Part shown: positions 9,039-17,278 of the stretch, in pieces
Layout of the letters: every line of letters starts with the position of its first letter
How positions within the stretch are numbered: position 1 is the stretch's first letter
Translations under genes and position numbers: made by a program
Origin: Ectocarpus siliculosus
Lineage: Eukaryota > Sar > Phaeophyceae > Ectocarpales > Ectocarpaceae
Length of the DNA stretch: 18,710 bases
Reading direction: 5' to 3'
NCBI GenBank assembly: GCA_000310025.1
Contig: FN649003.1
Coordinates: 150,252-168,961, forward strand
Notes under the pieces: generated by a model
Told to the model about the DNA's origin: nothing
Database searches by the model: none
Seen by the model: only the letters and a program-made list of their open reading frames with translations

Positions 9039-9098
9039 CCTGGAGAGACCGAATCTGTTGCTGTTGTTCCTGGAGAGACCGAATCTGTTGTTGCTGGC
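9039..9098 (-). repeat. 30-bp tandem repeat in gag
   Basis: Two 30-base units share CCTGGAGAGACCGAATCTGT and encode QQQQIRSLQ twice. They keep frame, so they do not explain the gag frameshift, although it lies within about 70 bases of them. Confidence 0.8.
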
Positions 9099-9164
9099 GA
9101 CTGCCCTGGGTCACGAGCTGTTGTAGCAGCGCGAAGAGGTTCGGATTACTCCCACTGCCCTCCT

Positions 9165-9181
9165 GCTGCTGTTGCTGCGGC

Positions 9182-9213
<32 letters not shown>

Positions 9214-9412
9214 TTGCATCAGCTGAGGTTGGGGGGCCCCGTGAATCATGGGCGGCGGCGGCGGAATTGCTGCCGCCGGACCGCCGTTTTGTTGCTGCGG
9301 GTGGCCATGCTGGAGATCCTGCTGCTGCTGCTGCTGCGGCGCCTGACCTGCTGCTGCTGCTGCTGATCCTGCTGCTGCCTGTTGTTGTTGCTGCTGCTGC
9401 TGCTGCCTGTTC
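9165..9412 (-). repeat. CTG/TTG microsatellite encoding poly-Q
   Basis: Four clusters of CTG/TTG triplets occur (about 9165-9216, 9288-9340, 9348-9375 and 9376-9412). They read CAG/CAA on the coding strand. The CAG/CAA mixture suggests selection on, or tolerance of, poly-Gln rather than simple slippage. Confidence 0.85.
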
Positions 9413-9549
9413 TGGGCGTTCCCGCGACGGGCGGCCGAGCTTGGGGGACTGCCGTCCGCCGGATTGCCTTGACTGGCCACCGCGACGCCCGCGGCGCCGT
9501 TCGCCCTCGCCGGTTGCCCGTCATTGCCGTCCATCCCGAAATCGATCAA

Positions 9550-10150
9550 ATCCTAGGCGGCACCCCGTGTTTGCTGCTCCTCAAAGCTGCTATATCTGCT
9601 ACTCCTCTCCTTCTCTCAAACGCACTTGCTTGTCTCTCGCCCAGCGAGAGCACAAAAACTTTCTGACACCGAGGCTGTCTCTATTTTTCTTCGATCCCCG
9701 CTTTTCCGAATCCCAACACGCCTCCACAAACCACAGATTCACATACGTACTGAATCTTCCCGATTTTTGTGCGTGTTGCAAGATGAGCACCCCTGTAGCA
9801 ACGCTGCATGTTTATGGAGGATCGAATATTGGTAAGTTCGGTGCTTCCGATGTTCCCCCACGACGAGGTGAGAACCTCGGCTCGGCATGTTTGTGGGCGT
9901 CCCTAAGAGGCTAAAAAAAAAAAAGAAAATGGTGTGTTTTGACGCGTCTCGCGGTATCACGGGACGCCCTGGGCATGGCAATGGTGACCGCCGCGAAGGT
10001 GTAGTCTGAGCGAGGGCATGGTCTGGAGTTCTGCGCACATCAATCCGGACAAGGGCATGTCGGGAGAGAGGTCTGGAGGTCGAGGTTGGTTGCTACCTGC
10101 TGATTGTCGTCGTACACCAGTCAGTGTAGGCATGGATTCCACCGGCAGAT
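9550..10150. other. Upstream flank of the retroelement; no gene seen
   Basis: This should hold the 5' leader and terminal repeat of the retroelement (transcribed leftwards). I found no copy of any of it near the recombinase end. It has an A-run at about 9913-9923. The short ORFs here look like chance. Confidence 0.4.
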
Positions 10151-10942
10151 TTACAAAATACTCACGGCAGTGCTGCTGCTGCTGTACCGAGTTGAGAGGT
10201 GAGAGTTCAGTGGTAGGGGTGCTCGGTTGAGACAAACAAAGGAAGGGCAAGCGTCCAACCGGCGCCCTCTGTTCTGGGCAATACAGCGGTACACTACAAT
10301 TCTTAACTTGAACCTCTCCTGTGTGTTGGCCGAGGCTGAGGTAGAGTTTGCAGATCTCCTCTTCGGCGACAACCAAGAACGCCTCCCAAGTGTGGTTTCC
10401 AAAGCCCAGAGCCCAGCTTCAGCACGGATCTGCATGTACATCTGCATATACCGTCGCACCAGAGTGCGTCCGCCCACGTGGTCGGTGTACAGCAGTGATA
10501 GCTTGTGATGCACCAAATGCGCCTCGCAACTTCTGAACCCAACCCTCTTCGTCGAGTTCAGCGAGGATGCGATGCAGCTGGTGCGGTGGTTCGATGTTTT
10601 TAGTTTCCCCGCTGGTGGAAACTGGTGTCGCGACATGTAGACCAAGGTGTCTTGCAGTCTTCTGCAGTACAAAGCTTCGTCATCTTCGAGAAGCGCCCGT
10701 GGAGTACGTGGCAGAAGAGAGCCGCCCGAAGGTTCTCCTGCTGCTGCACCCTCTCCGGTACCGGGCGATGCCGTCGAATGCTGCCCAACGCCGGAAAATA
10801 GAGCGACGATCAAGGTGTGCACGCACCTTTGGCGATGCCTCTCCGTGTTCTCGGTGCAGGCCTCTCCCTTTGCGGCCTGGGCGGCGAGTATGGAGGGGTG
10901 CATCACGGAAAATAACCAAGTCAACAAGCATAGTGCCAACAA
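10151..10942 (-). CDS. Doubtful hypothetical ORF
   Basis: An open frame of about 263 codons begins with a hydrophobic stretch (LCLLTWLFSVMHPSILAAQA) that would look like a signal peptide. The listed start is a TTG; the first ATG, in SVMHPS, would leave only half of that stretch. No domain was recognised. A second minus frame (about 10445-10690) looks at least as protein-like in the overlap (GETKNIEPPHQLHRILAELD), so this could be an exon or relic read in the wrong frame. Function unknown; confidence is low that either is translated. Confidence 0.25.
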   Translation of the reverse strand: MLALCLLTWLFSVMHPSILAAQAAKGEACTENTERHRQRCVHTLIVALFSGVGQHSTASPGTGEGAAAGEPSGGSLLPRTPRALLEDDEALYCRRLQDTLVYMSRHQFPPAGKLKTSNHRTSCIASSLNSTKRVGFRSCEAHLVHHKLSLLYTDHVGGRTLVRRYMQMYMQIRAEAGLWALETTLGRRSWLSPKRRSANSTSASANTQERFKLRIVVYRCIAQNRGRRLDACPSFVCLNRAPLPLNSHLSTRYSSSSTAVSIL

Positions 10943-11046
10943 CGACGTACTCTCAATCTGCGGTCTGAGGCAGACAACGCGTTGGTTTTAGCACGACTCA
11001 TCTTGTACATGGGTGTGTCGCGCTACCAACAAAAAAATAGCTCTAA

Positions 11047-11078
11047 GGGTGTGTCTTATCAGGCCGCAAAAATACGTA
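11047..11078 (+). repeat. Left terminal inverted repeat of Harbinger
   Basis: It matches the complement of 15864-15895 with one difference (C at 11067, in the A-run after GGCCG). TAA precedes it. Confidence 0.93.
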
Positions 11079-11120
11079 ACTTTTTTCACCGAATAGTGAC
11101 TTTTTTCACGGAACCGTAAC
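11079..11120 (+). repeat. Subterminal 20-bp repeat
   Basis: Two tandem units start ACTTTTTTCAC at 11079 and 11099. Related words occur in the same orientation near the right end: TTTTTCACCGAACAGTA at 15750-15766 and TTTTTACGGAAACGTA at 15801-15816. They are candidate transposase-binding sites. Confidence 0.55.
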
Positions 11121-12982
11121 TAGGGTTTCCAGTGGTTCTTATCGGCAGAAGGCGCGAAGGCGCGTATTTTTTCAAAAATTACGGAAAGCGCCACGGCTCG
11201 ACGTACATACACCGGTCCCGACCAGGCGAGAGACCCGAGGACTCCCACAACAGACGTGATACACCCACACCATGAACAACAACGCCGTAGCAGTGGCAGG
11301 CCGGCCATCAAGAACGAAAACGGTGCCTCTGCGACTGCAGGGTGGAGGTGAAAGTGGTGCAGCATGCAGCTGCTGGGCATGGTGTTGCCCAGATCACGGT
11401 GAAGGAAATGTTTGGCGACGAATAACACCCATATGCACTCCCGGAAAAGTGTTACCGTGCAATCGTCGAATTTTATGCATGCGTGACGGGGGCATGATTG
11501 AGTCAACGTCTTCGTTTCGTCGCAGCATTGAGGATACGTGCGCCTCCGCATAGACGTGTGGATTGGTAGGCAACAACACTTTGAGAGGATGCTTTACGGA
11601 ACAAAGGAGTATCAACGAAAATAAATATAGTGGAAGAAAGCCGAGACCGTTGTGGTTCACGGGCAAGTTGCTGTGACTGTATTCAACGAACACGAGGATG
11701 CGTTTTTTTATTTCTCTCCCTGCTGCAGGGCTTGCTTGCTGCGAGGGTCGTAGCCTTCTTTTTTTTTTGGGGCCGGGGGTTCATTTTTATTGTTGGGCAT
11801 GGTTGAGTCAACGACTTCGTCTTTTCGTAGCATCATTTTTTTTAGGATACGCGCGCCTCCGCAGAGACGTGTGGGTTGTTTGGTTGGCAACAACACTTTG
11901 AGAGGATGCCTTGAGGCAACAAAGGAGTATCAAGGATAATATGGTTGAAGAACGCCGAAGACATCGCTGTCTTGCGGGTAACCTGCCGTGCCGCCAATCT
12001 GCGGACATGCATATCGTTTGGTGTTTTCCTATTTGCAAGACTTGTTCTTGCAACCCAATACTACGTTGGGTGTTGGCGGGAACTCTGAGGCACGCTTTGG
12101 TTCCGCAATTTTGGAGCCTTGCAATTTTTCCCGTCTCCGCGCATGCTCACTTGAAGCGCAGGAATGTGTTCGCGATGGGATTCGACAAGACCCCAATTTT
12201 TAGCGTGTGTGTGGGGTCTCCTTCAGGTCTGCAACCTGGAGCAATGTTTCACCCACGCGACGAATATTTAATACAGGGATGCAGAGACATCATTAAAAGT
12301 TGTATCAACGACAACAACGTTTTCGATTCACACCCTCCTATCAATTAGGAAAAAAAGTCGAACATGCCCACACTTTTAATGCCCTAGGCAAAACAAGCAC
12401 CCTCCAAGACCCACAGGACCCCGCTTTCATCCGCACACGATGCATGTTAACCATAAAGTGTTGCCGGCACGAACACACACATTACGAACCAAGTGTAGTG
12501 TGACACATCTGGTCAGAACGCTCCACACCGACACCCACAAAACATGTCAGCGAGAATCAACATGTCACACATCACACCCCCCACCTCTCCCCGGGATGCG
12601 CCGACACCCTACCACCAACACCCAAAACACGTTCTTCCAGCGCCCTCCGCCCTCTACACTGAGGTACCTCCCTCCCGCGCCTCTCCGTCCCGCGCCGCTA
12701 TCCTCCCTTTCACGCGTCTCGTCATACCGTGGAAGCTAGCGTACTTCTGCCGCCATCCGCTCATGTGGCCCCTAACCGCAACCCGCCCATTTAGTGTACC
12801 CGCCACGGGAAGAATCGCATCCCCGCGCGCCCCACCGCCACCCCCCTTGCCCCCCGCCGCGCCTCTCGCCCGCTTGTAGTAGCGACCTTCCCCCCCATCC
12901 GCCCCCATCCGCCCCTATGTAGACCCGTCCCCACTTCCCGCTTGTGCGCGCGCGACGCGATGCCGCCGGGCTGGATACGTGC
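11121..12982. other. Harbinger interior downstream of the transposase; no gene recognised
   Basis: The ORFs present (11120-11551 minus, 11911-12348 plus, 12544-12879 plus) lack Myb/SANT or other motifs. The stretch holds the direct repeats at 11491-11673 and 11802-11989. It ends in a C-rich plus strand (about 12570-12950) just beyond the transposase stop. Confidence 0.5.
11491..11989 (+). repeat. Diverged direct repeat of about 185 bp
   Basis: 11491-11673 and 11802-11989 share GGGCATG.TTGAGTCAACG, TGCGCCTCCGCA/GCGCCTCCGCAGAGACG, GGCAACAACACTTTGAGAGG, ACAAAGGAGTATCAA and a GAAGAA.GCCGA tail, with small indels. Their offset is about 310 bases. There is no coding potential in common. Confidence 0.75.
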
Positions 12983-13720
12983 TCACGAATTCCTCTGGCG
13001 GTTGTAGTCCGGCCTCCACTGCTTCTTCAACTCCAGGGCCGTGCGGATAGCCGCTCGGGCCGGGGTCTCACCGCTCCTCGAAGGAGCCGGCTGCTCCGTT
13101 TGCCAGTCATCCGGCAAGGTGCGCTGCGTAGCACAGAGGGCCGGCCGGTTGCGTCCGCTGCGCGAGTCCTCCTCTGCACGCTGGATCGGCGATACCTTCT
13201 CGTCTTGCAGAAAGTTGTGCAGATGGAAAAGAGCCGTGATGAGATCCGCGCGTCCTGCGAACTGCACGCGGAGAGGTCTCCACAGAATGCCCCAAGTCGA
13301 AACCAGGATGCCGAAGCTCTGCTCGATCTTGACACGAAGCTGGCTCAGGTGGAAGTTGAACGAGTCCTCCCCCGCCGGCAGCAGCCTCCCAGGGTACGGA
13401 GTCAGAAGCTTTTCTCCAATGGGGTAGGCGGCGTCACCAATGATGTGAAATCCGGTGGGCAAGCGGGCGACGGCCTTGGCGAGGGAAGATCGATTCCATG
13501 CTACCCAGTCGTTCGTAGAGCCTGGTGAGATCGCCGACATCGCGCAAAACCGGTAGTCGGCGGTGCACATCGCTTGTACGTTGATGCCGTACGCGGACTT
13601 GCTGCCAGAGTAGTATGCGAGGACGTTGGCGGTGTCTTTCGCATACGGAGCCTTGGCCTTGATGAACAGACCATCCACGGCGGCGACGACCCAGGAGAAA
13701 ATGCCATCGGTTCTCTTCTC
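12983..13720 (-). CDS. PIF/Harbinger (HARBI1-like) DDE transposase, last exon with catalytic core
   Basis: This exon carries the catalytic triad: first Asp in VVAAVDGLFIKA, second in HIIGDAAYPIGEKLL, Glu in VKIEQSFGILVSTWGI. Between them are YYSGSKSAYGINVQAM and SPGSTNDWVAWN, standard for the DDE_Tnp_4 superfamily. The tail is Arg/Gln-rich and ends at 12983. A splice acceptor is placed at TGCAG (13725-13721) after a pyrimidine-rich tract. It joins GAGAAGAGAACCGATGGC in phase 0 to the AAG that ends the previous exon. The open frame upstream to 13885 is then intron. All three catalytic residues are present and the exon is uninterrupted, so the transposase may be functional. It would cut and rejoin the element at its inverted termini in the nucleus. 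Confidence 0.88.
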   Translation of the reverse strand, partial: EKRTDGIFSWVVAAVDGLFIKAKAPYAKDTANVLAYYSGSKSAYGINVQAMCTADYRFCAMSAISPGSTNDWVAWNRSSLAKAVARLPTGFHIIGDAAYPIGEKLLTPYPGRLLPAGEDSFNFHLSQLRVKIEQSFGILVSTWGILWRPLRVQFAGRADLITALFHLHNFLQDEKVSPIQRAEEDSRSGRNRPALCATQRTLPDDWQTEQPAPSRSGETPARAAIRTALELKKQWRPDYNRQRNS

Positions 13721-14373
13721 CTGCATTTGTAGACGGCAGACACGAGGGCGGGAAAGTAGCAGTGTCGGGAAGGGATATAAAATAAGTCGAGAGATACGTT
13801 GACAAAAATTGGTAACAGTGTTCAGCTGTACGTTGTGTGGGTTGATGTCATCGGCGACGGCGCCATCGCCAGCAACGGCGGGCATACCATGTAAACTGAG
13901 AGTTGGGCCGTTTGATAATCCTAATCATAATCATGCGTCACGTACAGCGGTACAAAGGTATCAGGGCATTTTAGAGCCACGGAGGTGACTGCATTGATTC
14001 CACACTCTTGTATCGCTAAAAGCTGTTGCCGGGCCACTGCTGTTGCGGGGCCGAACCAACGTGGCCAGCATACACAAAGGATGACAACAACATTTATTTG
14101 TAAAGGACACCGAAAGCTGGCGAACCACCCGGGACCCGGGGGATATTTTTCGGTTCGAACAATGCTGACCACGATGACAACCCGAACTCGTACCCGCCGG
14201 CGACAACACTTTTGTTTCTCTCTTATCAACGAGGGCTGCGTATAGATAGTCCTCCCTACGCTAAAACGGCTGGAAACAGCAGACGTGAAAAAATACAAGA
14301 TATCCCGCGGTTGGTCGAAAGAATGCCGCCAAGAATAACCGTAGTTTCAGTACTGACCACCGTTAGGTCGCAC
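13721..14373 (-). other. Transposase intron 2
   Basis: Donor AAG|GTGCGA (boundary 14374/14373) and acceptor TGCAG|GAG (13721/13720); 653 bases, phase 0. No other gene was recognised within it. Confidence 0.65.
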
Positions 14374-14609
14374 CTTGAATCTATTGGCGTTTCGCATGCA
14401 GCCTTCCTCGGTCAGGGGGAAGTCAAATGCCCCAATCGCAGGCGTCTCGTTGATGGCATCGATCACTTGCCACAAGATGTCGAACGTGACCGCCCTCGAC
14501 AAGCCAAACATGAGGGCAACATCCCAGTAACTGCCGCCAGCCAGGATCCTCAACGCCGCGGCAACGCGGACTTCCACAGCTATGGCGCCGTTGGTTGGCG
14601 ATCGCAGTG
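14374..14609 (-). CDS. Harbinger transposase, middle exon (helix-turn-helix region)
   Basis: This encodes ALRSPTNGAIAVEVRVAAAL, continuing through RILAGGSYWDVALMFGLSR and ending FDFPLTEEGCMRNANRFK. It is the N-terminal helix-turn-helix region typical of HARBI1-like transposases, upstream of the DDE core. The exon probably starts after an acceptor at CCCCACAG (14611-14610), because the frame runs into a stop farther upstream with no ATG. It ends at the GT donor (14373-14372). Joined to the last exon it reads NRFK then EKRTDGIFSW, as the family requires. The join to the first exon leaves a phase mismatch with the best donor, so either that splice site is not the true one or there is an indel. 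Confidence 0.78.
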
Positions 14610-15280
14610 CTGTGGGGTTTCCGAGCGACGCGCAGATAACGTTTGCAGGATGAGCGTGAGTCGTTCAGGACAGAAGTACGAGTGTCAAAGGGGGCATGTT
14701 TGCAATCGCCAGCACCTAGTTTAGCAACCTACGACGGGGGGCGCATGTTCTCCGCAAACTCGTCAGATTGCCGGCCCAATCCACCTACCTATGTACTACG
14801 GTACGGAGACGGCTCTGTGTTCATCACCTACGTACGCATTTTGCACATGATGAGCACGTGTCGACAGCTGTTGTGTCATTGCGGGATACGACAATTTGTA
14901 TCGGCTCCCGACGAGGCTGTATTTGTTTAGTGGGGCCGGCGTGTACTGTACGCCCTGTGAATACTGCTGCACAGTAGTGAGCGTCACGAATAGTACCTCC
15001 GCCTTTAACCCATACAATGACCGCTGCTGTACAAGTATGTGTCTTGTAACAGTATATCGTACAATACTGCTGCTGCGCTGTACGTACCCTGCTGCCGCAT
15101 GTTCGACGAGCGAGTTGCTTTTTTAAAAAAGGCAGCAGGAACATAGACTACAGCAGTAGTCTATGTACAGCACATGTTTTAGACTTGTGCTCTTCCCCGT
15201 TGCTTTCTACATATACACCCAGAAGAACCCTCATCACGCATACCTGCCGTGGGCGGCTGCATCTACACATAAACACTCAC
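14610..15280 (-). other. Transposase intron 1
   Basis: The donor is CGGCG|GTGAGT (15281/15280), a strong consensus; the proposed acceptor is CCACAG (14611-14610). The 671 bases contain many GTAC/AGTAC words and the perfect hairpin at 15141-15166. No gene was seen. Confidence 0.55.
15141..15166. repeat. Perfect 11-bp hairpin
   Basis: ACATAGACTAC (15141-15151), loop AGCA, then GTAGTCTATGT (15156-15166). It lies inside the first intron of the transposase. Confidence 0.85.
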
Positions 15281-15631
15281 CGCCGAACTGCTGCGTTGAC
15301 TTCCAGCGAAGGGCGGAGTAGCTCGACAAGCTTGTGGAAACTGCCTTTCTCCATGCGGTACGACCGCCGCCACCCGTGCCGTTTATCGAGGTCCGCCTCG
15401 TGTTGAGCCCACGGAAGACGCTTGGGCTCGTAGATGGGCTCCCGTTCCTGAGGGCAGTGGGCACGATGAGCCTCTCCTGCTGCCACGACGCCCGCCGCCA
15501 CTACTACGACCCAAGACTGTGAATCTCTTGTCATGGGCTACATCCTCCTCGTCGATAGCTCGCCGACGGCGCTTCTCCCGGCGTTGCGCTGCGATCCCCC
15601 TGGGATCTTGACGCTTCCCACGCTCAGGCAT
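15281..15631 (-). CDS. Harbinger transposase, first exon (one apparent frameshift)
   Basis: The likely start is the ATG at 15629-15631 (MPERGKRQDPRG, very basic, a plausible nuclear localisation signal: RREKRRRR). That frame reads well to KRFTVL near 15520. After this the protein-like frame is the neighbouring one: AGEAHRAHCPQEREPIYEPK, then RHGWRRSYRMEKGSFHKLVE and LLRPSLEVN, typical of the N-terminus of plant and algal Harbinger transposases. A 1-base indel or tiny intron near 15515-15525 is needed to connect them. The second frame also has its own ATG at 15532-15534, which could be an alternative start. The exon ends at a strong GTGAGT donor (15280). Confidence 0.65.
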
Positions 15632-15863
15632 GGTAGTGGAGTTGCCTTGGGAAGCACTTTGGGGTGCTGTTGGTGCTGTCTAGGTGTGGTGTGATGAAGA
15701 CAGCACGCGTGACCGGTGTCTGCTCCGGTAGCCGAAAAAAAGCGGGAAATTTTTCACCGAACAGTAAAAGGAGCAAGCCCCCAAAAAATACGCCTTGCTC
15801 TTTTTACGGAAACGTAGAGGAACGCCTCCATATATTTCAAGAAAATACGGTTTCGTAACCAAA

Positions 15864-15895
15864 TACGTATTTTTTCGGCCTGATAAGACACACCC
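15864..15895 (-). repeat. Right terminal inverted repeat of Harbinger
   Basis: This is the complement of 11047-11078 with one difference, followed directly by the TAA target duplication (15896-15898). Confidence 0.93.
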
Positions 15896-16070
15896 TAATG
15901 GATCTCCGACACAACAGCAATCCTTCTCTTGTTGTTGCGAAAAGGAAGGGCGAGCCGTTCTCAGACAGCCAATTTACAGTACTGGCCTACTGGCAACATC
16001 GCATGCACACATCAACATGAGATTTGAAGCCGCCCAATCATTCGCATCAATACTGCACACGCAATGTGCG

Positions 16071-16589
16071 TCATGCGACGAACTCATTTACTGGTGTACA
16101 CCGTTTCGTCGGCTTTGGCCGGCGGAGACAATTTCCATCATAAATAATCTCTAAACTTCCATCAATTCGTAGGCTCACCCTGCACATGAAGTTCTTCGGA
16201 GGTGTCAGCCGTCGAGACGATTTCCCTGGCTCAACTGTGTCGTACTTCACGCACGCATAGTCATGCTCCGATGTTCGAGTCCGGTCATCGCGCACCACAA
16301 AATGGTTCGGTTCCGTCTCGTACACCGGCCACACGCCACTACCCTCAGCCCGTTCCACCATGGTCATGATCGCAGTGTGCTCGACGACAGACAAGTGCCC
16401 ATCCGATTTCGCCGTTGCCACATGCTCCTTTGCTGCGTCCCAGTCCCAACCATCACCTTTGACCTCTCTGGCGTCCTTCACCGTCTTCTTCCTCATGTGC
16501 TCTAACGCCGCCTTGGCGTGCTTGCACAGGCCTCCGATGGCGCTAGCCACTCCGCCATGACTCCCTGCCGTTTGTTGCTGTGCTACCAA
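16071..16589 (-). CDS. Hypothetical protein, 172 codons
   Basis: I do not recognise the family. The frame has balanced, protein-like composition. An N-terminal Gln/Gly/Ala segment (AQQQTAGSHGGVASAIGGL) is followed by a charged helical stretch (HAKAALEHMRKKTVKDAREV), then DGWDWDAAKEHVATAK and a probable beta-rich second half (GVWPVYETEPNHFVVRDD, MCRVSLRIDGSLEIIYDG). It ends in TGA at 16071. The listed start is GTG, and the first residues may instead be reached by splicing from upstream, since a TTCCGCAG acceptor lies just before. Competing frames in the interval are much poorer. It could be a host gene's last exon or cargo of another transposon. Confidence 0.5.
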   Translation of the reverse strand: MVAQQQTAGSHGGVASAIGGLCKHAKAALEHMRKKTVKDAREVKGDGWDWDAAKEHVATAKSDGHLSVVEHTAIMTMVERAEGSGVWPVYETEPNHFVVRDDRTRTSEHDYACVKYDTVEPGKSSRRLTPPKNFMCRVSLRIDGSLEIIYDGNCLRRPKPTKRCTPVNEFVA

Positions 16590-16635
16590 CCCCGCCCGTA
16601 ATCTGCGGAATCAGCGGTATAGAACATGGCACTAT

Positions 16636-17278
16636 TTAGATACGCATTTCATGGCAGCGGTGGCAGACGCCCTCAAACAACGTTGTTGCGGTACCATGAT
16701 GAAAACATATTGAGCACCGAAGCTTAGATGACACACTCTGCACCAGCCCACACAAGGTCTGCACTTGAAATATGGCATCGCATGTCTCTGGTGTAACGCC
16801 ATGCAATCGATGGATTGGCAAAATTGCACCAGCACAGTTCGCAGCAGCCAGCAGAGGAAGATACTGTTCATAATGAGCTGCGGAGCGCGAAGCGCGACCT
16901 TTTGTATCCTTAACCCACCCCAGGAGGGAAAATAAGGCTCTAAACATCGGCCTCTTCCAACCCGATGCAGGTGCCCAAACTCCGGGAACCTCCGTTACAC
17001 TGGCGACCGAAAATACGCTTTTTTCCACCAGAACAAGATTTACACCGCACCGATTGGCGATCTGCTGGCTTCTTGGGAGGAAGGAAGATAGGGCACTTTT
17101 CGTCGCACCAGTGCGTCAGAGATGGTCGTGCTACACAGGCATTTGTCCCCAAAATTCGTACGAGATACCTCCAACCAACCCAGGGAGTTATCGAGCTAAA
17201 GGGGGGACACAAGGTCCGGAAAAAAAACGGAGATCTCTCGCACGCAATTTTCAAACCAGGACAGAAACAAATACGCAT
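16636..17278 (-). CDS. Possible Cys-rich exon pieces upstream of the hypothetical gene
   Basis: Two overlapping minus frames carry spaced cysteines. 16940-17278 has CDEKC and, 16 residues on, CKSC with basic KKR. 16636-17028 has CSIC and CHRC about 18 residues apart, a zinc-ribbon-like pattern. They lie just upstream of, and on the same strand as, the 16071-16589 ORF, so all three might be exons of one gene. I could not find splice sites that join them in phase. No family was recognised. Confidence 0.25.

Larger units (their letters stand above)
3234..9549 (-). mobile_element. Tyrosine-recombinase (DIRS/Ngaro-class) retrotransposon, decayed copy
   Basis: Read on the minus strand, the order is Gag-like ORF (9549-8127), linker (8126-about 6960), reverse transcriptase (to about 5760), RNase H (to 4702) and a tyrosine recombinase (4469-3234). 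RT-RNase H followed by a tyrosine recombinase, with no aspartic protease and no DDE integrase, defines the YR retrotransposons (DIRS, Ngaro, PAT groups). No methyltransferase-like domain was seen between RNase H and YR, which argues for a Ngaro-like rather than a classical DIRS1 layout. I could not find the inverted or split direct terminal repeats expected of these groups, so the outer boundaries are unknown and the coordinates cover only the coding part. Several frameshifts, a stop and a 96-bp duplication show that this copy is not autonomous. Confidence 0.85.
8127..9549 (-). pseudogene. Gag-like ORF with poly-Q N-terminus and CCCH zinc finger, one frameshift
   Basis: Gag binds element RNA and forms the cytoplasmic particle. 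The ATG is at 9547-9549 (MIDFGMDGNDG). The N-terminal third is Gln/Ala-rich with poly-Q runs of up to 13. After IRSLQ the frame shifts between about 9110 and 9010 into the frame open from 9038 to 8127. That part has a helical core (RTFDVHLDTFVRVLEVFI, then LFFRELFRISEDLCHY and FARFKQDANLDWADFVSRL), a basic stretch (KSAAASTKRKATSRGQ), and one C-x8-C-x4-C-x3-H zinc finger (CFYTWSGTF, CTRPR, CEKGH; about 8333-8391). A poly-Pro run and a Gly/Arg-rich tail follow. The position before RT and the finger near the C-terminus are what one expects of a Gag. I recognise no specific Gag family. CCCH spacing rather than the retroviral CCHC knuckle is unusual. Confidence 0.7.
11047..15895. mobile_element. 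PIF/Harbinger DNA transposon, apparently full length
   Basis: The ends are inverted repeats: 11047-11078 and 15864-15895 match at 31 of 32 positions, starting GGGTGTGTCTTATCAGGCCG. They are flanked by TAA at 11044-11046 and 15896-15898, the 3-bp TWA target duplication characteristic of PIF/Harbinger. Inside is a minus-strand HARBI1-like DDE transposase in at least three exons. The size is 4849 bases. Intact ends and target duplication point to a fairly recent insertion. The second Harbinger protein, the Myb/SANT-like partner, was not recognised; 11079-12982 has no convincing ORF for it. The element may rely on a partner supplied in trans. Confidence 0.92.

Noticed and set aside
8637-9914. 425-codon plus-strand ORF
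   Set aside because: It is antisense to Gag; its poly-Ala and poly-Leu runs are the complement of the CAG/CAA tracts.
13721-13885. N-terminal 55 residues of the long ORF containing the DDE core
   Set aside because: They follow no family pattern, and a pyrimidine tract plus TGCAG acceptor fits an intron that joins in phase to the helix-turn-helix exon.
17100-17200. EsV-1-7-type cysteine repeat
   Set aside because: The spacing is only roughly similar (C-x3-C-x16-C-x2-C), the final His is a Cys, and there is a single unit.
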